Positions 9,237-19,421 of a stretch of DNA of 64,000 nt are shown here, in pieces; position 1 is the first letter of the stretch, and the number at the start of each line of letters is the position of its first letter. Source of the stretch: Medakamo hakoo (taxonomy: Eukaryota; Chlorophyta; Trebouxiophyceae; Coccomyxaceae); the NCBI GenBank assembly GCA_026636295.1, contig CP089450.1, positions 186,001-250,000 on the forward strand, given 5' to 3'. The position numbers and the translations under genes were made by a program. The notes beneath the pieces were generated by a model. The model had not been told where the DNA came from and searched no databases. It worked only from the letters and a program-made list of their open reading frames with translations.

Positions 9237-11083
9237 CTAGAACGCGTACGGGTCGTACACGCCGGCGAACAGCCAGGCCGCGCCCGCAGCGACGCCCGCA
9301 GCCGCGGCCGCGGCCGCCTTGGTCGCGCGCTTGGCCGCCTTGCCGCCGCCGCCGCCGCCGCGGCTGGACGCCTTCTTGCCACCGCCGGCGGCAAAGACGG
9401 GGCGCTGCTGGGACGGCACGACCGGCGCCGGGTCGGGAACCTTGCTGGTCGCCAGGGCGCCCAGGCGGGAGCTCCCTCCACCGCCGCCCGACCGCGCCTT
9501 TTTCTTGGACGGGCCGGCGGCCCCGTTGCCCGCGACGACGGCGACGGACGCGCGCTTCACGCCCGCCGCCGCCGCTTGGGCCGCCTCCGCCGCTTGAGCC
9601 TTGGCATCCCGCAGGGCGGTCTCCAGGGCGGCGGTGGACGCGGCCGCCGCGTCGGCCGCGCGGCGGACCGCCGCGTCGCGTTCAGCGTGCGCGGCCGCGA
9701 CCGCCTTGCCCAGCTCGGCCGCGGCGCGGGATTCCGCTTCTTCCCGCGCCATGCGCGTGGCCGCCAGGTCAGCGGCCAAAGCCGTGGCCTGGGCCACGGC
9801 CTCGGCGCGGGCGTCTTCCGCCGCCTTCAGTTCGGCCGCGGCTTTGGAGGCGGCCGCGTCGGCCGCCGCGCCCGCGGCCGCGACGGCCACCTTCAAACCC
9901 TCGACCTCGGCGGCCAGGCGGGCCTCGCTCGCGACCAGGGCGCTCTGTCGTTGTGGTGGGGGCGTGAGGTGTGAGTGAAGCACGCCCGGGCGCGGGCGGA
10001 CCGGCCGGCGACCGACCGACCGCCGCCCAACCCTCACTCTCACCTTGTCCTCCTCCAGGCGCGCGGCCGCAGACTCCAGGCGCGCGACGGCCGCGACCAG
10101 GCCCTCCGCCTTGGCGTCCGCCGCCTTGGCCGCCTCCACCGCCGCCTCTAATTCAGCCCGGACCGTCTCCAACTCGGCTTCACGCGCCTCCACCGCCGCT
10201 GCCTTCCCGTCCAGCGCGGCCCGCGCGGCGTCCAGCTCTCGCGCCGCGGCCGCCGCCGCGTCGCGCGCGCGCGCTTCCGCCTCCACCACCTGCGCCAGGT
10301 CCGCCGCCACGCGGGCGTCCACGCCCGCCACGGCCTCGGACAGGGCGCCCAACTTGGCCTCCACGGCCGCGTGCAAGGCCGCGTCCAAACCCTTGCACGC
10401 TTCCACGTCGGTCGCCGTCGACACCGCGACGCCTTCCAGCTTGCGCAGCTCGGCCACCAGGTCGTCCGCGCGGCGGGTGGAGGACGCCAGTTGGGCATCC
10501 AAGGCGGCGGCACGGGACTCGGCTGCCGTGCGGGCGCTGACCTCGTGGGCCAGCCGGTGCTGCAGGCGGTCGACCTGGTCTTCCGCCGCGGCGAGCGCGG
10601 CGGCCTGTGGTGGTTTTTTTTGTTGGGTTTGGGTGAGAGGGTGGGGGCCGAAACGAAAAAACGCGCGCGCACGGGCACGCACCCTCCACGCGCCCTCCCA
10701 TCCTCTCACCTGGCGCTTGGCCTCGGCCTTGGCCTTGTTGGTGTCGTGGACGAGGTCGGCTGGAATGGAAAAAAAAGGGGTGGGGGTGGGGTGGTTGGAG
10801 CGGGGAGAGCGTTTGGTCGGTCGTCGACCAAAACCGCCCTCGGCCGCCACGCACACGCCCGCCACGGTCGTGACGCCTGAGGCCCACAGGCACGAGGCTG
10901 GCGTGGGTGTGTGGGGTGTGTGGGACGCGGCGGCGTGGGGCGTGGCGGCTGCCTCCCCTCCTCCCTCGGACTGGAAAAGCAAAAAACCTCACCCGCGATC
11001 GCCTTCATCGCCACGACGTCCAGGGACGGGTCCGGGCCGGCCAGACTGGCGCCGCGCCGGGTGCCGGCGACGTTGGTCGCCAT
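9237..11083 (-). CDS. long coiled-coil protein with C-terminal membrane anchor, unknown
   Basis: Four exons (10993-11083, 10710-10759, 10044-10604, 9237-9944) join in frame to 469 residues. Residues about 35-330 are an uninterrupted Ala/Glu/Lys/Arg coiled coil. A basic, Gly/Ser-rich linker follows (GPSKKKARSGGGGG and KKASSRGGGGGGKAAKR). The protein ends in one hydrophobic segment (AAAAAAAGVAAGAAWLFAGV) followed by YDPYAF, an arrangement typical of tail-anchored golgin-like or nuclear-envelope proteins. No known family is recognised. Exon 2 is only 50 nt. It is head-to-head with SNRNP40, 164 bp apart. Confidence 0.75.
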
Positions 11084-11247
11084 GGCGTTGTGGTGTGCCG
11101 GTGTGTCTTGTGCGAGTGGTGGGTTGCTGCTGCTCTCGCTGGAGAACAAACAAGTGAGAGGGGGGTGCGGACGGCAGAGCGACAACACGCGGGCGAGAGC
11201 GTGTGGGCTTCCATTCTCTGCTCTCCCTTCCACACCCACGCACCGAA
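11084..11247. promoter_or_regulatory. short bidirectional promoter, coiled-coil protein / SNRNP40
   Basis: Only 164 bp separate two divergent ATGs, so both promoters must overlap. No TATA element is seen. Confidence 0.5.
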
Positions 11248-12571
11248 ATGACGGACGCCAAGCGCGCCGCCCGGGGCGAGCCCGCCAGTGGCGCCCTCGT
11301 CCTGAAAAAGGCCAAAGCGGGCGACGGCGGCGCCCGGACGACCAAGGAGGTGCGTCAGAATTGCTTCGAGACGGCACAGTTGCAGGGGATCGGCCTGCGT
11401 TGAGCCCCGGCCGCGGCGCCTCCCACAGCTTGGCCTGCCGTGCACGAGTAGCTGGGAAGATCGGCTGCACGGCGCTGGCAATAGGGCGAGGGAAGGAGCG
11501 CCGGATTCACCAGCGCTACGCTTCTTTTGTCCGCGTCGCCGCCGACGGCCGCGCCCACCCATCACCATCCACCGCCGCCTCCACCCCGCACCCCCACAGG
11601 GCATCCCGCGGACGTCCACCCTCCCCGCTCCCACCATGCTCCTGTCCGGCCACGGCGGGCCCGTGTACGGCCTGGCCTTCAGCCCCGACGGAAACACGCT
11701 CGCGTCCGCGTCGGGGGACCGCACCGTTTTCCTGTGGAGCGTGGGCGAAGGCGGCTGCGAGAACGAGGCCGTCCTGGCCGGCCACCGCAACGCCGTGCTG
11801 GACGCGGCCTGGGCTGCGGGCGGCGACCGCCTGGTGACGGCCTCCGCCGACGCGTCCGTGCGGGCGTGGGACCCGCTGACGGGCGTGCAGGTCAAGCGGT
11901 GGGCGGGCCACGGCGGGATCGTCAACGCGGTGGCCGGTGCGGGCGGCGGCGGCGGCGGCCCCGCCCCGCTCGCCGCGTCCGCGTCCGACGACGGCTCCGT
12001 CCGCGTCTGGGACTTCCGGTCCAAAAAACCGGCGGCGGTGTTGACCCGGCCGTCCGCGCCGTCCTCCTGCCCCGTGCTCGCCGTCGCCATGGCGGCCGAG
12101 GGCGACACGGTGTACAGCGGCGGCGTCGACAACGCGGTCCGGGCGTGGGACCTGCGCTCGCCCGGCCAGCCGTCCCTGGACCTGGCCGGCCACGCCGACT
12201 CCATCACCGGCCTGGCCTTGCACCCGGCCGGCACCCACCTCCTGTCCAACGCCATAGACAACACCGCCCGGGCGTGGGATGTGCGCCCCTTCGCCCCCGA
12301 CGAACGGTGCACCGCGGTGTTTGTCGGCCACGCCCACTCTGCCGAAAAGGGCCTGTTGAGGTGTGCGTGGTCCGGTGGGGAGGGGCGGTGGGTGGCTGCC
12401 GCGTCCGCGGACGGCGCCGTCCACGTGTGGGAGGCGGGCAGTGGGGCGCCCGCGTACCGGCTGCCCGGCCACGAGGGCGCGGTGCACGCCGTCGCCTTCC
12501 ACCCCACCCAACCCATCGTCGCGTCGGCGGGCGCGGACAGTAACATTTTCGTCGGGGAACTGGCGGAGTGA
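11248..12571 (+). CDS. SNRNP40: U5 snRNP 40 kDa WD40 protein
   Basis: Spliceosomal WD40 propeller of the U5 snRNP. Two exons (11248-11349 and 11600-12571) give 357 residues, the same length I recall for the human protein. The joined sequence reads through the family-typical RTSTLPAPTMLLSGHGGPVY, with exon 2 supplying GIPRTS. Seven WD repeats can be followed: GHGGPVYGLAFSPDG, LAGHRNAVLDAAW, WAGHGGIVNAV, the VWDFRSKKPAAVL blade, LAGHADSITGLALHPAG, VFVGHAHSAEKGL and LPGHEGAVHAVAFHP, with repeat ends RVWD, RAWD and HVWE. The N-terminal exon (MTDAKRAARGEP) is the usual flexible tail. Confidence 0.93.
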
Positions 12572-12749
12572 GAGCGTGTTGTGTGTGTGTGTGTGGGGGG
12601 GGTGCGGTCGTCGGCTGCCGGAGAGTGGGCCTTGTTGAGAGAGCGCGTCAGTTTTTTAGAGCGTCTGAAAAAAGCCACCACCCGTCCATGCAGCACACCG
12701 ACGAAAGGAAAAAAAAAAGCCACGCACGCCCGCGCCCTCTCCCTGCTCC

Positions 12750-14042
12750 ATGCTGCCCGCCGCCTGGCCCCTGCCAGGCACAGGCCGGGACCGGCGCGTC
12801 CGCCTGAAACCAGCCTTGCCTACCTTACCCGCGGGCGCCCTCCGCCCGCACCCGGCCGACCGCGCGCGCGGCGCGTGGGCGGTGCTGGCCGCGGCCGCGG
12901 CGGCGGACGCGGCGGCGGCCGTGGCGGAGGCTGAAGCAACTGAGCCACAGCCACCGCCAGACTCGCCTCCACCAGCTGCTGTCCGAGCTGCGGCGCGCAC
13001 CCTGGGCAGCCTGTGCCGGCGGGACGCGGCGGCGGCGCACGCGGCCGCGTCTGCCGCGGCCGCCGCGCCCGGCCTGGACCTGGTGTGCGCCCTGGGCGCC
13101 CTGGTCGGCGTGGGCCAGGCCCCTGTCGCCGAATTCTTGCGCACCGTCGTCGCCATGGACTGGGTCAGCGACGACGGCAGCGGCGGCGGCGGCGGGTGCG
13201 TGTGGGTGGCTGAGGAAAAGGAAGGAGAGGCTGGAGGTGGGGTGGTGGAGGTGGCGGCCGTGCGGCGGCCGGGACGGAGGGCGGTCAAGGCGCCGGCGGC
13301 GGCGGTGCCACACCAGCCGGAGGCTGCTCCAGTGTTGGCTGAGGAGGAGGCGGTCGTGGTGGCGCCGGCGCTGGGCGAGGCGACGACGACGGCGGTCAGC
13401 GCAGCAGCGCCCGACCCGCCGCTGGAAGACGAGGAGGTGAGGTGGTTGAGGGAAGAAAAAAAACGCACGCACGCACCGCCCGCCCGCCCGTCCACAGAAA
13501 CTACGGTCATTCTAACACACTCGTTCTCACAGCCCCAGGTCGAGCAGGCGGCGCCGGAGCCCCGGCCGCCCAGCCCACGCCCTCCCCCACCGCCTCCATC
13601 AGCCTCGGCCGCGTCCGCCGCGCTGCGGGCCGCCATCGCGGAAGCCACGGCCGCTGCCGCCGCCCACCGGGCCGCGGCCGCCGCGCTGCCATCCATTGTG
13701 CGGGCGCGGGTGCGGGAGGTGGAAGCCCTGCAAGCCGAGGCCGCGGTTGCGGCGGCGGCGGCGGCGGCGACCGCGGCTGTCGCCTCCACCCGCACCAAAC
13801 GTCCGACGACCAAAAAGGGCGCGGCTAAAAAAGCGGCGGCGGCAGCGATGGCGGCTGGGGCGGTGGCAGCCACGCCTCCGCCGCCCACACCACGCACGCT
13901 CGAAGCCGACCGCCTGGCGGGTCTCCTGGCCCGGGAAGCCGTGGCGAGCGGGGAGGTGGTGGCGGTGGCTGAAGCAGCGGCGCCGCCGCGGCCGCGCCTC
14001 ACCCCACCCCTCGGCACGGCGCTGCTGGCCGTCGGCGACTAG
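12750..14042 (+). CDS. Ala-rich protein of unknown function
   Basis: Two exons (12750-13436 and 13533-14042) joined by a 96-nt GT-AG intron give 398 residues. It is very rich in Ala, Pro and Glu. One less biased segment (residues about 70-150) includes RTLGSLCRRDAAAAH and ALGALVGVGQAPVAEFLRTV and may be a small helical domain. The second half has a helix (VRAREVEALQAEAAV-like) and a basic cluster TRTKRPTTKKGAAKK that could be a nuclear signal. I do not recognise a family. Its TAG stop overlaps that of the next gene. Confidence 0.6.
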   Translation: MLPAAWPLPGTGRDRRVRLKPALPTLPAGALRPHPADRARGAWAVLAAAAAADAAAAVAEAEATEPQPPPDSPPPAAVRAAARTLGSLCRRDAAAAHAAASAAAAAPGLDLVCALGALVGVGQAPVAEFLRTVVAMDWVSDDGSGGGGGCVWVAEEKEGEAGGGVVEVAAVRRPGRRAVKAPAAAVPHQPEAAPVLAEEEAVVVAPALGEATTTAVSAAAPDPPLEDEEVRWLREEKKRTHAPPARPSTETTVILTHSFSQPQVEQAAPEPRPPSPRPPPPPPSASAASAALRAAIAEATAAAAAHRAAAAALPSIVRARVREVEALQAEAAVAAAAAAATAAVASTRTKRPTTKKGAAKKAAAAAMAAGAVAATPPPPTPRTLEADRLAGLLAREAVASGEVVAVAEAAAPPRPRLTPPLGTALLAVGD

Positions 14043-14629
14043 TTGTCTTTGCGCGGGCCGACGGACCGGGAGTCCAGGGTCAGGGTGACGGGGCCGTCGT
14101 TGACGAGCGAGACCTGCATCATCGCGCCAAACACGCCCGTCTGGACGCGGTCCGGGTCGCCGGTCAGCGCGACCCGCACCCTGTCGACCAGCCCGTCAAA
14201 CAGCGCCGCCGCCGGTTCCGGCCGGGCCGCCTTCCCGAAGTCGGGCTTGGTGCCGCGGCGGACGCTCCCCAAGAGCGTAAACTGGCTGACGAGGAGCACT
14301 GCCTTCGCCGGGTCGTCCGCGAGCGCGACGCTCCAGGGCTTGGGCGGTGCGGCAGGGTCGGACGGCGGTGCGCCCGGCCACAGGCGGGTGTTCAGGATCT
14401 TGGAACCGATGTAGTGGGCTGGCGTGGGTTGTGTCTGGCGCGTGAGTGGTCGTTGGCGCGGGGGTGTGGGTTGCGAGGGGGGAGGTTTTTTTTTTTCCGC
14501 CTTACCGTCTTTCTCTTCATCGCCGTCCGCCACGCCGACAAGGACGAGGAGGCCCGGCCCGATCGAAGCCACCCTCTCTCCGCAGACGTCGACGGACGCG
14601 CTGAGGACGCGCTGGATGACCGCCCGCAT
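14039..14629 (-). CDS. DTD1: D-aminoacyl-tRNA deacylase
   Basis: Hydrolyses D-amino acids mischarged on tRNA. Two exons (14506-14629 and 14039-14418) join in frame with an 87-nt intron to 167 residues. Family hallmarks: the start MRAVIQRVLSASV, GLLVLVGVADGD, KAVLLVSQFTLLGS (the conserved SQFTL) and the C-terminal GVFGAMMQVSLVNDGPVTL, where the conserved motif is normally N-x-GP-V-T. The ATG at 14629 gives exactly the family start; the frame continues upstream to an ATG at 14695 but adds nothing recognisable. It is convergent with the Ala-rich gene and divergent from the copper chaperone. Confidence 0.93.
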   Translation of the reverse strand: MRAVIQRVLSASVDVCGERVASIGPGLLVLVGVADGDEEKDGKAEKKKPPPSQPTPPRQRPLTRQTQPTPAHYIGSKILNTRLWPGAPPSDPAAPPKPWSVALADDPAKAVLLVSQFTLLGSVRRGTKPDFGKAARPEPAAALFDGLVDRVRVALTGDPDRVQTGVFGAMMQVSLVNDGPVTLTLDSRSVGPRKDN

Positions 14630-14731
14630 CGTGTGCGGCGGGCTTCTTGAGAGCGACGTTTCAATGGTCTCAGCAATGGGCCTCGCCGTGTTCACACCCG
14701 CAACAAAAAAAAAAAACGCGCGAAAACAGCG
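14630..14731. promoter_or_regulatory. 102-bp bidirectional promoter, DTD1 / ATX1-like
   Basis: The shortest divergent gap in the window but one. It holds an A12-A13 run at about 14705-14717 just before the chaperone ATG. No TATA box is seen. Confidence 0.5.
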
Positions 14732-14944
14732 ATGCCGCCCTCCGTCCTCCGCGTTCAGATGGCGTGCGGCGGCTGCGAGGCCGCGGTGCGCCGTGTACTG
14801 GAAGCCACGCCGGGCGTCCAGGGCGTGGCCATCGATTTAAAGGACCAGAAAGTGACCGTGACGGGCGACGCGCCGCTGTCCCAGCTGCTGGACGTCGTGA
14901 ACAAGGCCGGGAAAAAGGCCGAGGCGTGGACGACTGGGGAGTGA
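14732..14944 (+). CDS. ATX1: ATX1-like copper chaperone (HMA domain)
   Basis: A 70-residue, single-exon heavy-metal-associated domain. It carries the Cu(I)-binding motif MACGGC (Met10, Cys12, Cys15) in the first loop. The rest of the beta-alpha-beta fold is visible as VRRVLEATPGVQGVAIDL and KVTVTGDAPLSQLLDVVNKAGKKAE, the last giving the conserved Lys-rich loop of ATX1 and ATOX1 chaperones. The expected role is delivery of cytosolic copper to P-type ATPases. Length matches the family. Confidence 0.93.
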   Translation: MPPSVLRVQMACGGCEAAVRRVLEATPGVQGVAIDLKDQKVTVTGDAPLSQLLDVVNKAGKKAEAWTTGE

Positions 14945-15161
14945 CCGGCCGCGAAGACAACAGGGGGAACGGGCGGGGAGTCTGTGTCTGTGTTACTGTT
15001 TTGATGATGTAGGCGTGTGCAGAAAGTGGCATGACCAACGATGCGTGCGGAGGAGGCGGCGGGCCGGCCGTGTGAAAACGGGGCGGGCAGCGGGCGCACC
15101 GCGTGCAGGCGCACACGACCGTTCGAGCATCGCCTCTGCGCGCGCCCCTCTCCGCCGCTCC

Positions 15162-17510
15162 ATGCTCGCCGCGCGGCTCGCCAGCCGCCCGGTCCGCCCC
15201 CTCGCCCTCTGCAGCGCTCGGCGTCTAGCCGCTGGGCCGAAGCCCGGCTTGCCTGGCGCCGCCCGCCGCCCGCCGCAGCCCTCCTTTTCCTCCGAAAAAC
15301 ACCCACACCGGACCGCTGTCATGGCCGCGCCGCCGGCGCCGGCGGCGACCACCCTCGCGGCCGAGGCCCAGCGCGCTCCGCCCTTGGACGGCCCGCCCGC
15401 CATCACCGCCCTCATCGACCGCCTCAACCAGGAATACCTGGACCTGCACCGGTCGTTTGAGGACCAGTTCTGGGCGACGAAGATGAAGCTGGCGGCCGCG
15501 GACGCGGACGCGCTGTCGGCCGGCAAGACGAGGATGGAGGCCTGGCTGGCGGACGGGCGCAACCTGGCGGCCGTCCGGGCCGCGGCCGCGCCGCCTGGCG
15601 CCGCCTCCCCGCCGTCCGACCCGGCCCTGGCCGAACTGGCGGCCGCGGCGCCCTCCCCCGCCCAGGCCCGCGCCCTGGCCGTCCTGGAGCGCGCGTTTGC
15701 CGTCAACCAGCTCCCCACCCCGGGCGCCGCCGCCCTGCGCGAGGAGCTCAACTCCCTGGAAGCGGCCCTGCAGGAGCGCCGCAACGGCATGAAGCTGGGC
15801 TACACCGACCCGGCGTCCGGCGCGTTTGTGGAGGCGTCGGGCGTGCAGCTGCGCAACAAGATGCGGACGTCCCCCGACGAGGCGACGCGCAAGGCGTGCT
15901 ACGAGGGCCTGCGCTCCGTCGGCCCGGCCGTCCTGCCCGCCTTTTGCGAGATCGTCAAAAAGCGCAACGCCCTGGCCCGCGAGTGCGGGGCGGACAACTT
16001 TTACGAGATGAAGCTGCAAGCGGCCGAAGGCATGAGCCTGCAGACGCTCTTTGACGACCTCCTCGGCCCGCTGGAGGAAGGCACCCGCCCGACGCTGGAG
16101 GCGGCGCTGGCCACGCTCGCGAAAACCAAGGGCGCGGACGCGGTCAAGCCCTGGAACCGCGGCTTCGCCCTGGCCGGCGAGACCGAAAAGGCGCTCGACC
16201 CGTACTTTCGCTTCGCCGACGCGGTGGGGATGTGGGCGCGCTCGTTCGCCGCCCTGGGCATTTCGTACGCGCGCAGCGTGATGCGCCTCGACCTCATCGA
16301 CCGGCCCGGCAAGGTGAGCGGAAGGGCGAGGAGGTTGGGGCGCGGGGGTCGGGTCTCACACCCCGCCCCGGTCACCCGCCCTCCATCCATCCACCCCGGG
16401 CCCGGCACCTCCCGCCCTCCTGTCCCCCCTGCGCTCTCCCTGGCCTCACGGACTCCGCACACAACACGCGCCGTCAACTCACCCACTTTCCCACAGTACT
16501 CCAACGGCTTCTGCCATTGGCCCGTGCCGCCTTTCCACTCGCCCACGACGGGCGAGCACACGCCCGCCGCCACCAACTTCACTTCCCTGGCCGACCCTCG
16601 TCCCTCCGCTGTCGGCTCTGGCCGCGTCGCGCTCACCACGCTCCTCCACGAGGGCGGGCATGCGGCACACTTTGCGAACGTCGAGTCGTACACGCCGCTG
16701 TGTTCTCAGGAACGGGCGCCCACGTCGGTGGCCTACGCCGAAACGCAGTCCATGTTCCTGGATGCACTGGCGGACGACGCCGCGTTCCTGGCGCGGTACG
16801 CGAGGAACGCGGCCGGCGAGCCGGTGCCGTGGTCGGTCGTCGAAGCGCACCTGCGCGCGACCGTCCCGTTCAAGGTCTTCGCCCTGCGCGCCATGCTGGC
16901 CGTCTCCTTCTTCGAGCGGGCGCTGTACCTGCTGCCGGACGAGGAGGTCACGCCGGACCGGGTCGCGGCCCTGGCGGACGAGGTCGAACACTCGGTCGAG
17001 GGCGGCCCGTCGCCGCGCCCGCTGCTCTCCGTCCCGCACATTATAGCCGACGAAAGCTCGGGGTACTATCAGGGCTACGTCTTAGCCGAAATGACCGTCC
17101 ACAGCGTGCGTGCTGCCTTCCTGGCGCGGTTCGGCCAGCTGGTCGACGATGCACGGGTGGGCCCCGCCCTGACGGCCGGGTTCTGGAAGCCCGGCAACGC
17201 CACGCCCTTCCCCGACCTGGTGAAGGCTGTCACTGGCTCCCCCCTGAGCGGGAGCGCCTGGGTCGCCGACTTGAACAAGCCACTGGAAACCGTCGTGGCG
17301 GAGGAGAAGGCCGCGTACGAAGCCGGCATCGCGGCGGGCCCCCGCATCAAACCGGGCGAGCCCGTGTCCCTCGACATGCGCGTCCAGCTCGTCCACGGCG
17401 ACGCCGTCATCGCGGACACGGCGACGGACGGGGGCCTGGTGGGCGCGGAAGCCAAGTTCAAGGCCTGGCTGGAGGCGGAGTACGGCGGGGAGGCGGCGGC
17501 GTCGGCTTGA
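15162..17510 (+). CDS. M3-family zinc metallopeptidase, organelle-targeted
   Basis: Thimet-oligopeptidase-superfamily zinc peptidase. Two exons (15162-16313 and 16497-17510), 721 residues. The active site is HEGGH (His435, Glu436, His439) within LLHEGGHAAHF, and the family segment YSNGFCHWPVPP comes directly after the splice junction. Downstream YYQGYVLAEMTVHSVRA fits the substrate-binding helices. The first 50 residues (MLAARLASRPVRPLALCSAR) look like a mitochondrial or plastid presequence, so the role is probably degradation of presequences and short peptides. The 183-nt intron is a multiple of three with no stop, so unspliced message would still be open. Oligoendopeptidase F-like is the other subfamily possibility. 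Confidence 0.87.
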   Translation: MLAARLASRPVRPLALCSARRLAAGPKPGLPGAARRPPQPSFSSEKHPHRTAVMAAPPAPAATTLAAEAQRAPPLDGPPAITALIDRLNQEYLDLHRSFEDQFWATKMKLAAADADALSAGKTRMEAWLADGRNLAAVRAAAAPPGAASPPSDPALAELAAAAPSPAQARALAVLERAFAVNQLPTPGAAALREELNSLEAALQERRNGMKLGYTDPASGAFVEASGVQLRNKMRTSPDEATRKACYEGLRSVGPAVLPAFCEIVKKRNALARECGADNFYEMKLQAAEGMSLQTLFDDLLGPLEEGTRPTLEAALATLAKTKGADAVKPWNRGFALAGETEKALDPYFRFADAVGMWARSFAALGISYARSVMRLDLIDRPGKVSGRARRLGRGGRVSHPAPVTRPPSIHPGPGTSRPPVPPALSLASRTPHTTRAVNSPTFPQYSNGFCHWPVPPFHSPTTGEHTPAATNFTSLADPRPSAVGSGRVALTTLLHEGGHAAHFANVESYTPLCSQERAPTSVAYAETQSMFLDALADDAAFLARYARNAAGEPVPWSVVEAHLRATVPFKVFALRAMLAVSFFERALYLLPDEEVTPDRVAALADEVEHSVEGGPSPRPLLSVPHIIADESSGYYQGYVLAEMTVHSVRAAFLARFGQLVDDARVGPALTAGFWKPGNATPFPDLVKAVTGSPLSGSAWVADLNKPLETVVAEEKAAYEAGIAAGPRIKPGEPVSLDMRVQLVHGDAVIADTATDGGLVGAEAKFKAWLEAEYGGEAAASA

Positions 17511-17673
17511 GGTGGAGAGGGACGGATGGAGAGAGGGAATCGGATGGGAGAGGGACGGACGGATGGGAGAGACATGAGGATGGAGAGATGCGGGGTGGAG
17601 AGCGGTGGGTGTGGCCAAGTGTCCACTCTCCTGTTTCCTTTTTCATCGCCCCTCCCCGCACACGCCGCCGCAC
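17511..17673. repeat. purine-rich GGATGGGAGAG-type imperfect repeats between genes
   Basis: The gap between the peptidase stop and the PsbP-gene start contains several imperfect copies of GGATGGAGAG/GGATGGGAGAG at about 17522-17605. It is probably a minisatellite in the 3' UTR. Confidence 0.6.
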
Positions 17674-18639
17674 ATGGCCGCCCGCCTCCCACCTGCGCGG
17701 GGACCCAGGCATGTGTCCAACTCATTGCGGGCCGCAGTGTGCCGGGCGGGTCCCAGCCCAGGCGGCGGCGGCGATTCACGCGCGCCCGGACGCGCGCCGG
17801 CCGACGACGGACCTCCTCCGCCTCCGCCCCCACCCAACCCCATCACGGACCCGTCGGCCGTCGTCGTCTGGGGCGGGCGCCTGCCCTCCCGCCGCCGACT
17901 GCTCACCTCCGCCGCCGCTGCCACAGCCATCGTCCTCGGCGGAAACCTGGGCGGCGTCACCTCCCGCCTGCTGTCTTCTACGGACGCCGCGACTGCGCTC
18001 GCCCGGTCCGCCCGCCTGGACATCATCCTCCCCGTCCGCGGGTCGAAAAGGTGCGCGCCTCCCGGCGCGGGCTTTGAGTTCACGTACCCGGCGTCCTGGT
18101 TGGCCGACCGCACGGTCGCGGAACGGCGCGCGGCCGCGGGCGAGCGAGCCCGCTCGCTCGACCCGCCCAGTCTGAAGGCGGGCAAGGGGCCGGCGCCCTT
18201 GCCCGACGCCGCGTTTGGCCCGCCCGACACGGCCGGCGAAACCAACGTGTCCGTCATCGTCGCGCCCATCATGGCGGGGTTCACACTGGGCGACTCGCTC
18301 GGCCCACCACAAGCCGCGGGTGAGAAGTTTTTAGCGACCGTCATTGCCCCACCCGGCTCCCCACGCAGCGCCACCCTCATCTCCGCGGCCCAACGGTCCG
18401 ACGCGGCCAACACGTACTACGTGTGGGAGTACCGCGTCGTGGGGCCCGGCTTTGATCGGACCAACGTGTCCTGCCTCGCCGCTCGCCGCGTCCGCCCGGG
18501 CGGCCGCCTGGAGCTGGTGACGCTGAATGCGCAGGCGCCGACGGCGGAGTTTGGTGGGACGTTGGCGGACGCGCTGAGGGCGAGTGCGAGCTCGCTCGTC
18601 GTGGTGGACAGGGTGGCGGACGGGAGGCGAGGGCTGTAG
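17674..18639 (+). CDS. PsbP-domain thylakoid-lumen protein
   Basis: A 321-residue, single-exon protein with a bipartite plastid leader. The N-terminus is rich in Ala/Pro/Arg, then comes a twin-arginine signal (PSRRRLLTSAAAATAIVLGG) that would send it to the thylakoid lumen by the Tat route. The mature part resembles PsbP-domain proteins: GFEFTYPASWLADRT, ETNVSVIVAPI, TLGDSLGPPQAAGEKFLATV, YYVWEYRV and a basic C-terminal strand. PPD family members act in photosystem assembly or function. The in-frame upstream ATG at 17605 would add 23 residues; 17674 has the better leader. Confidence 0.82.
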   Translation: MAARLPPARGPRHVSNSLRAAVCRAGPSPGGGGDSRAPGRAPADDGPPPPPPPPNPITDPSAVVVWGGRLPSRRRLLTSAAAATAIVLGGNLGGVTSRLLSSTDAATALARSARLDIILPVRGSKRCAPPGAGFEFTYPASWLADRTVAERRAAAGERARSLDPPSLKAGKGPAPLPDAAFGPPDTAGETNVSVIVAPIMAGFTLGDSLGPPQAAGEKFLATVIAPPGSPRSATLISAAQRSDAANTYYVWEYRVVGPGFDRTNVSCLAARRVRPGGRLELVTLNAQAPTAEFGGTLADALRASASSLVVVDRVADGRRGL

Positions 18640-18889
18640 AGACGGACGGAAGAAAGGACAACCCAGGAAAACGCCAACACACCACACACACACTTCGGGG
18701 CTCTCTCTAAGACACACACTCTCTTTGCCATCGCCGCGCGCGCGCCTCCCACCACTTTCCAGCACACGGCGTCGGCGGCCTTGAAGGGCGCGGAGGCTGG
18801 CGCCGCACACACACGCACACACACAGCTCTCTAAAACGCAGGCGCACTGCCCCTCACCCGTCCATCCATGCATCCACCTCACCCCTGCT
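18640..18889. other. convergent intergenic gap
   Basis: A 250-bp gap between facing stops with CA-rich simple sequence. No gene is seen. Confidence 0.5.
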
Positions 18890-19421
18890 TCACCCCGCCC
18901 GCGGCGGCAGGATGTCCGCCGGCTCCGCATGCTCCGCGACTTTGCCGCCTGGCGACTTTGATTTGCGGCGCGCACACTCATTGATCTTCCATTCCACCTC
19001 CAAAAAAACGACGCCCAGCGCCGGCAAAGCCACCATGGCGGCGCGGCCGCTCGGCCCCAGCGCGGCGCGGAATTTGGGCGAAAAGTGGTTGGCCACTCCC
19101 AGCGCGCAGCCGCCGACCAAACCGGCCCAGGCGCCCGCCCAGGTGCCGGCCCTGCTCAGGGAGTGTGCGTGGGAGAACGGAGAGAGGCGCGCGCGCGACG
19201 TGTGTGTGAGAGAGATGGCAGCGGGGAGGGGGGGTGGGTCCCGAGGCGCGCGAGGTCGCACGCGCCGCGCGTCGTCGCCGCGGCCATCCCCTTGGCCGCC
19301 CGCAGCGTCACGCCCCCACTCCCCAAGCCTCGCCCGCCCGCGCATCCAGGTGCACGCACCACAGAGCTTCGCTGACGCAGTCCTTCTGCGCCTTCTGGTC
19401 GACGGCGGATTCCCAGGACAT
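18890..19421 (-). CDS. small two-helix membrane protein, weakly ENOD93/HIG1-like
   Basis: Two exons (19360-19421 and 18890-19151) join in frame to 107 residues. Two hydrophobic segments are visible, GAWAGLVGGCALGVANHF and AAMVALPALGVVFLEVEW, separated by a basic loop (SPKFRAALGPSGR) and followed by ECARRKSKS. This layout (Cys-Glu-Ala-rich start, helix, R-x-L-x-P loop, helix, C-A-R-R) resembles early-nodulin-93/HIG1-like small mitochondrial membrane proteins, but identity is low and the call is tentative. It is divergent from the gankyrin gene, 105 bp apart. Confidence 0.6.

Noticed and set aside
16314-16496. Frame-neutral, stop-free introns as deliberate retention isoforms
   Set aside because: About 14 of 38 introns are multiples of three, close to the one third expected, and stop-free short introns are common at this GC content.
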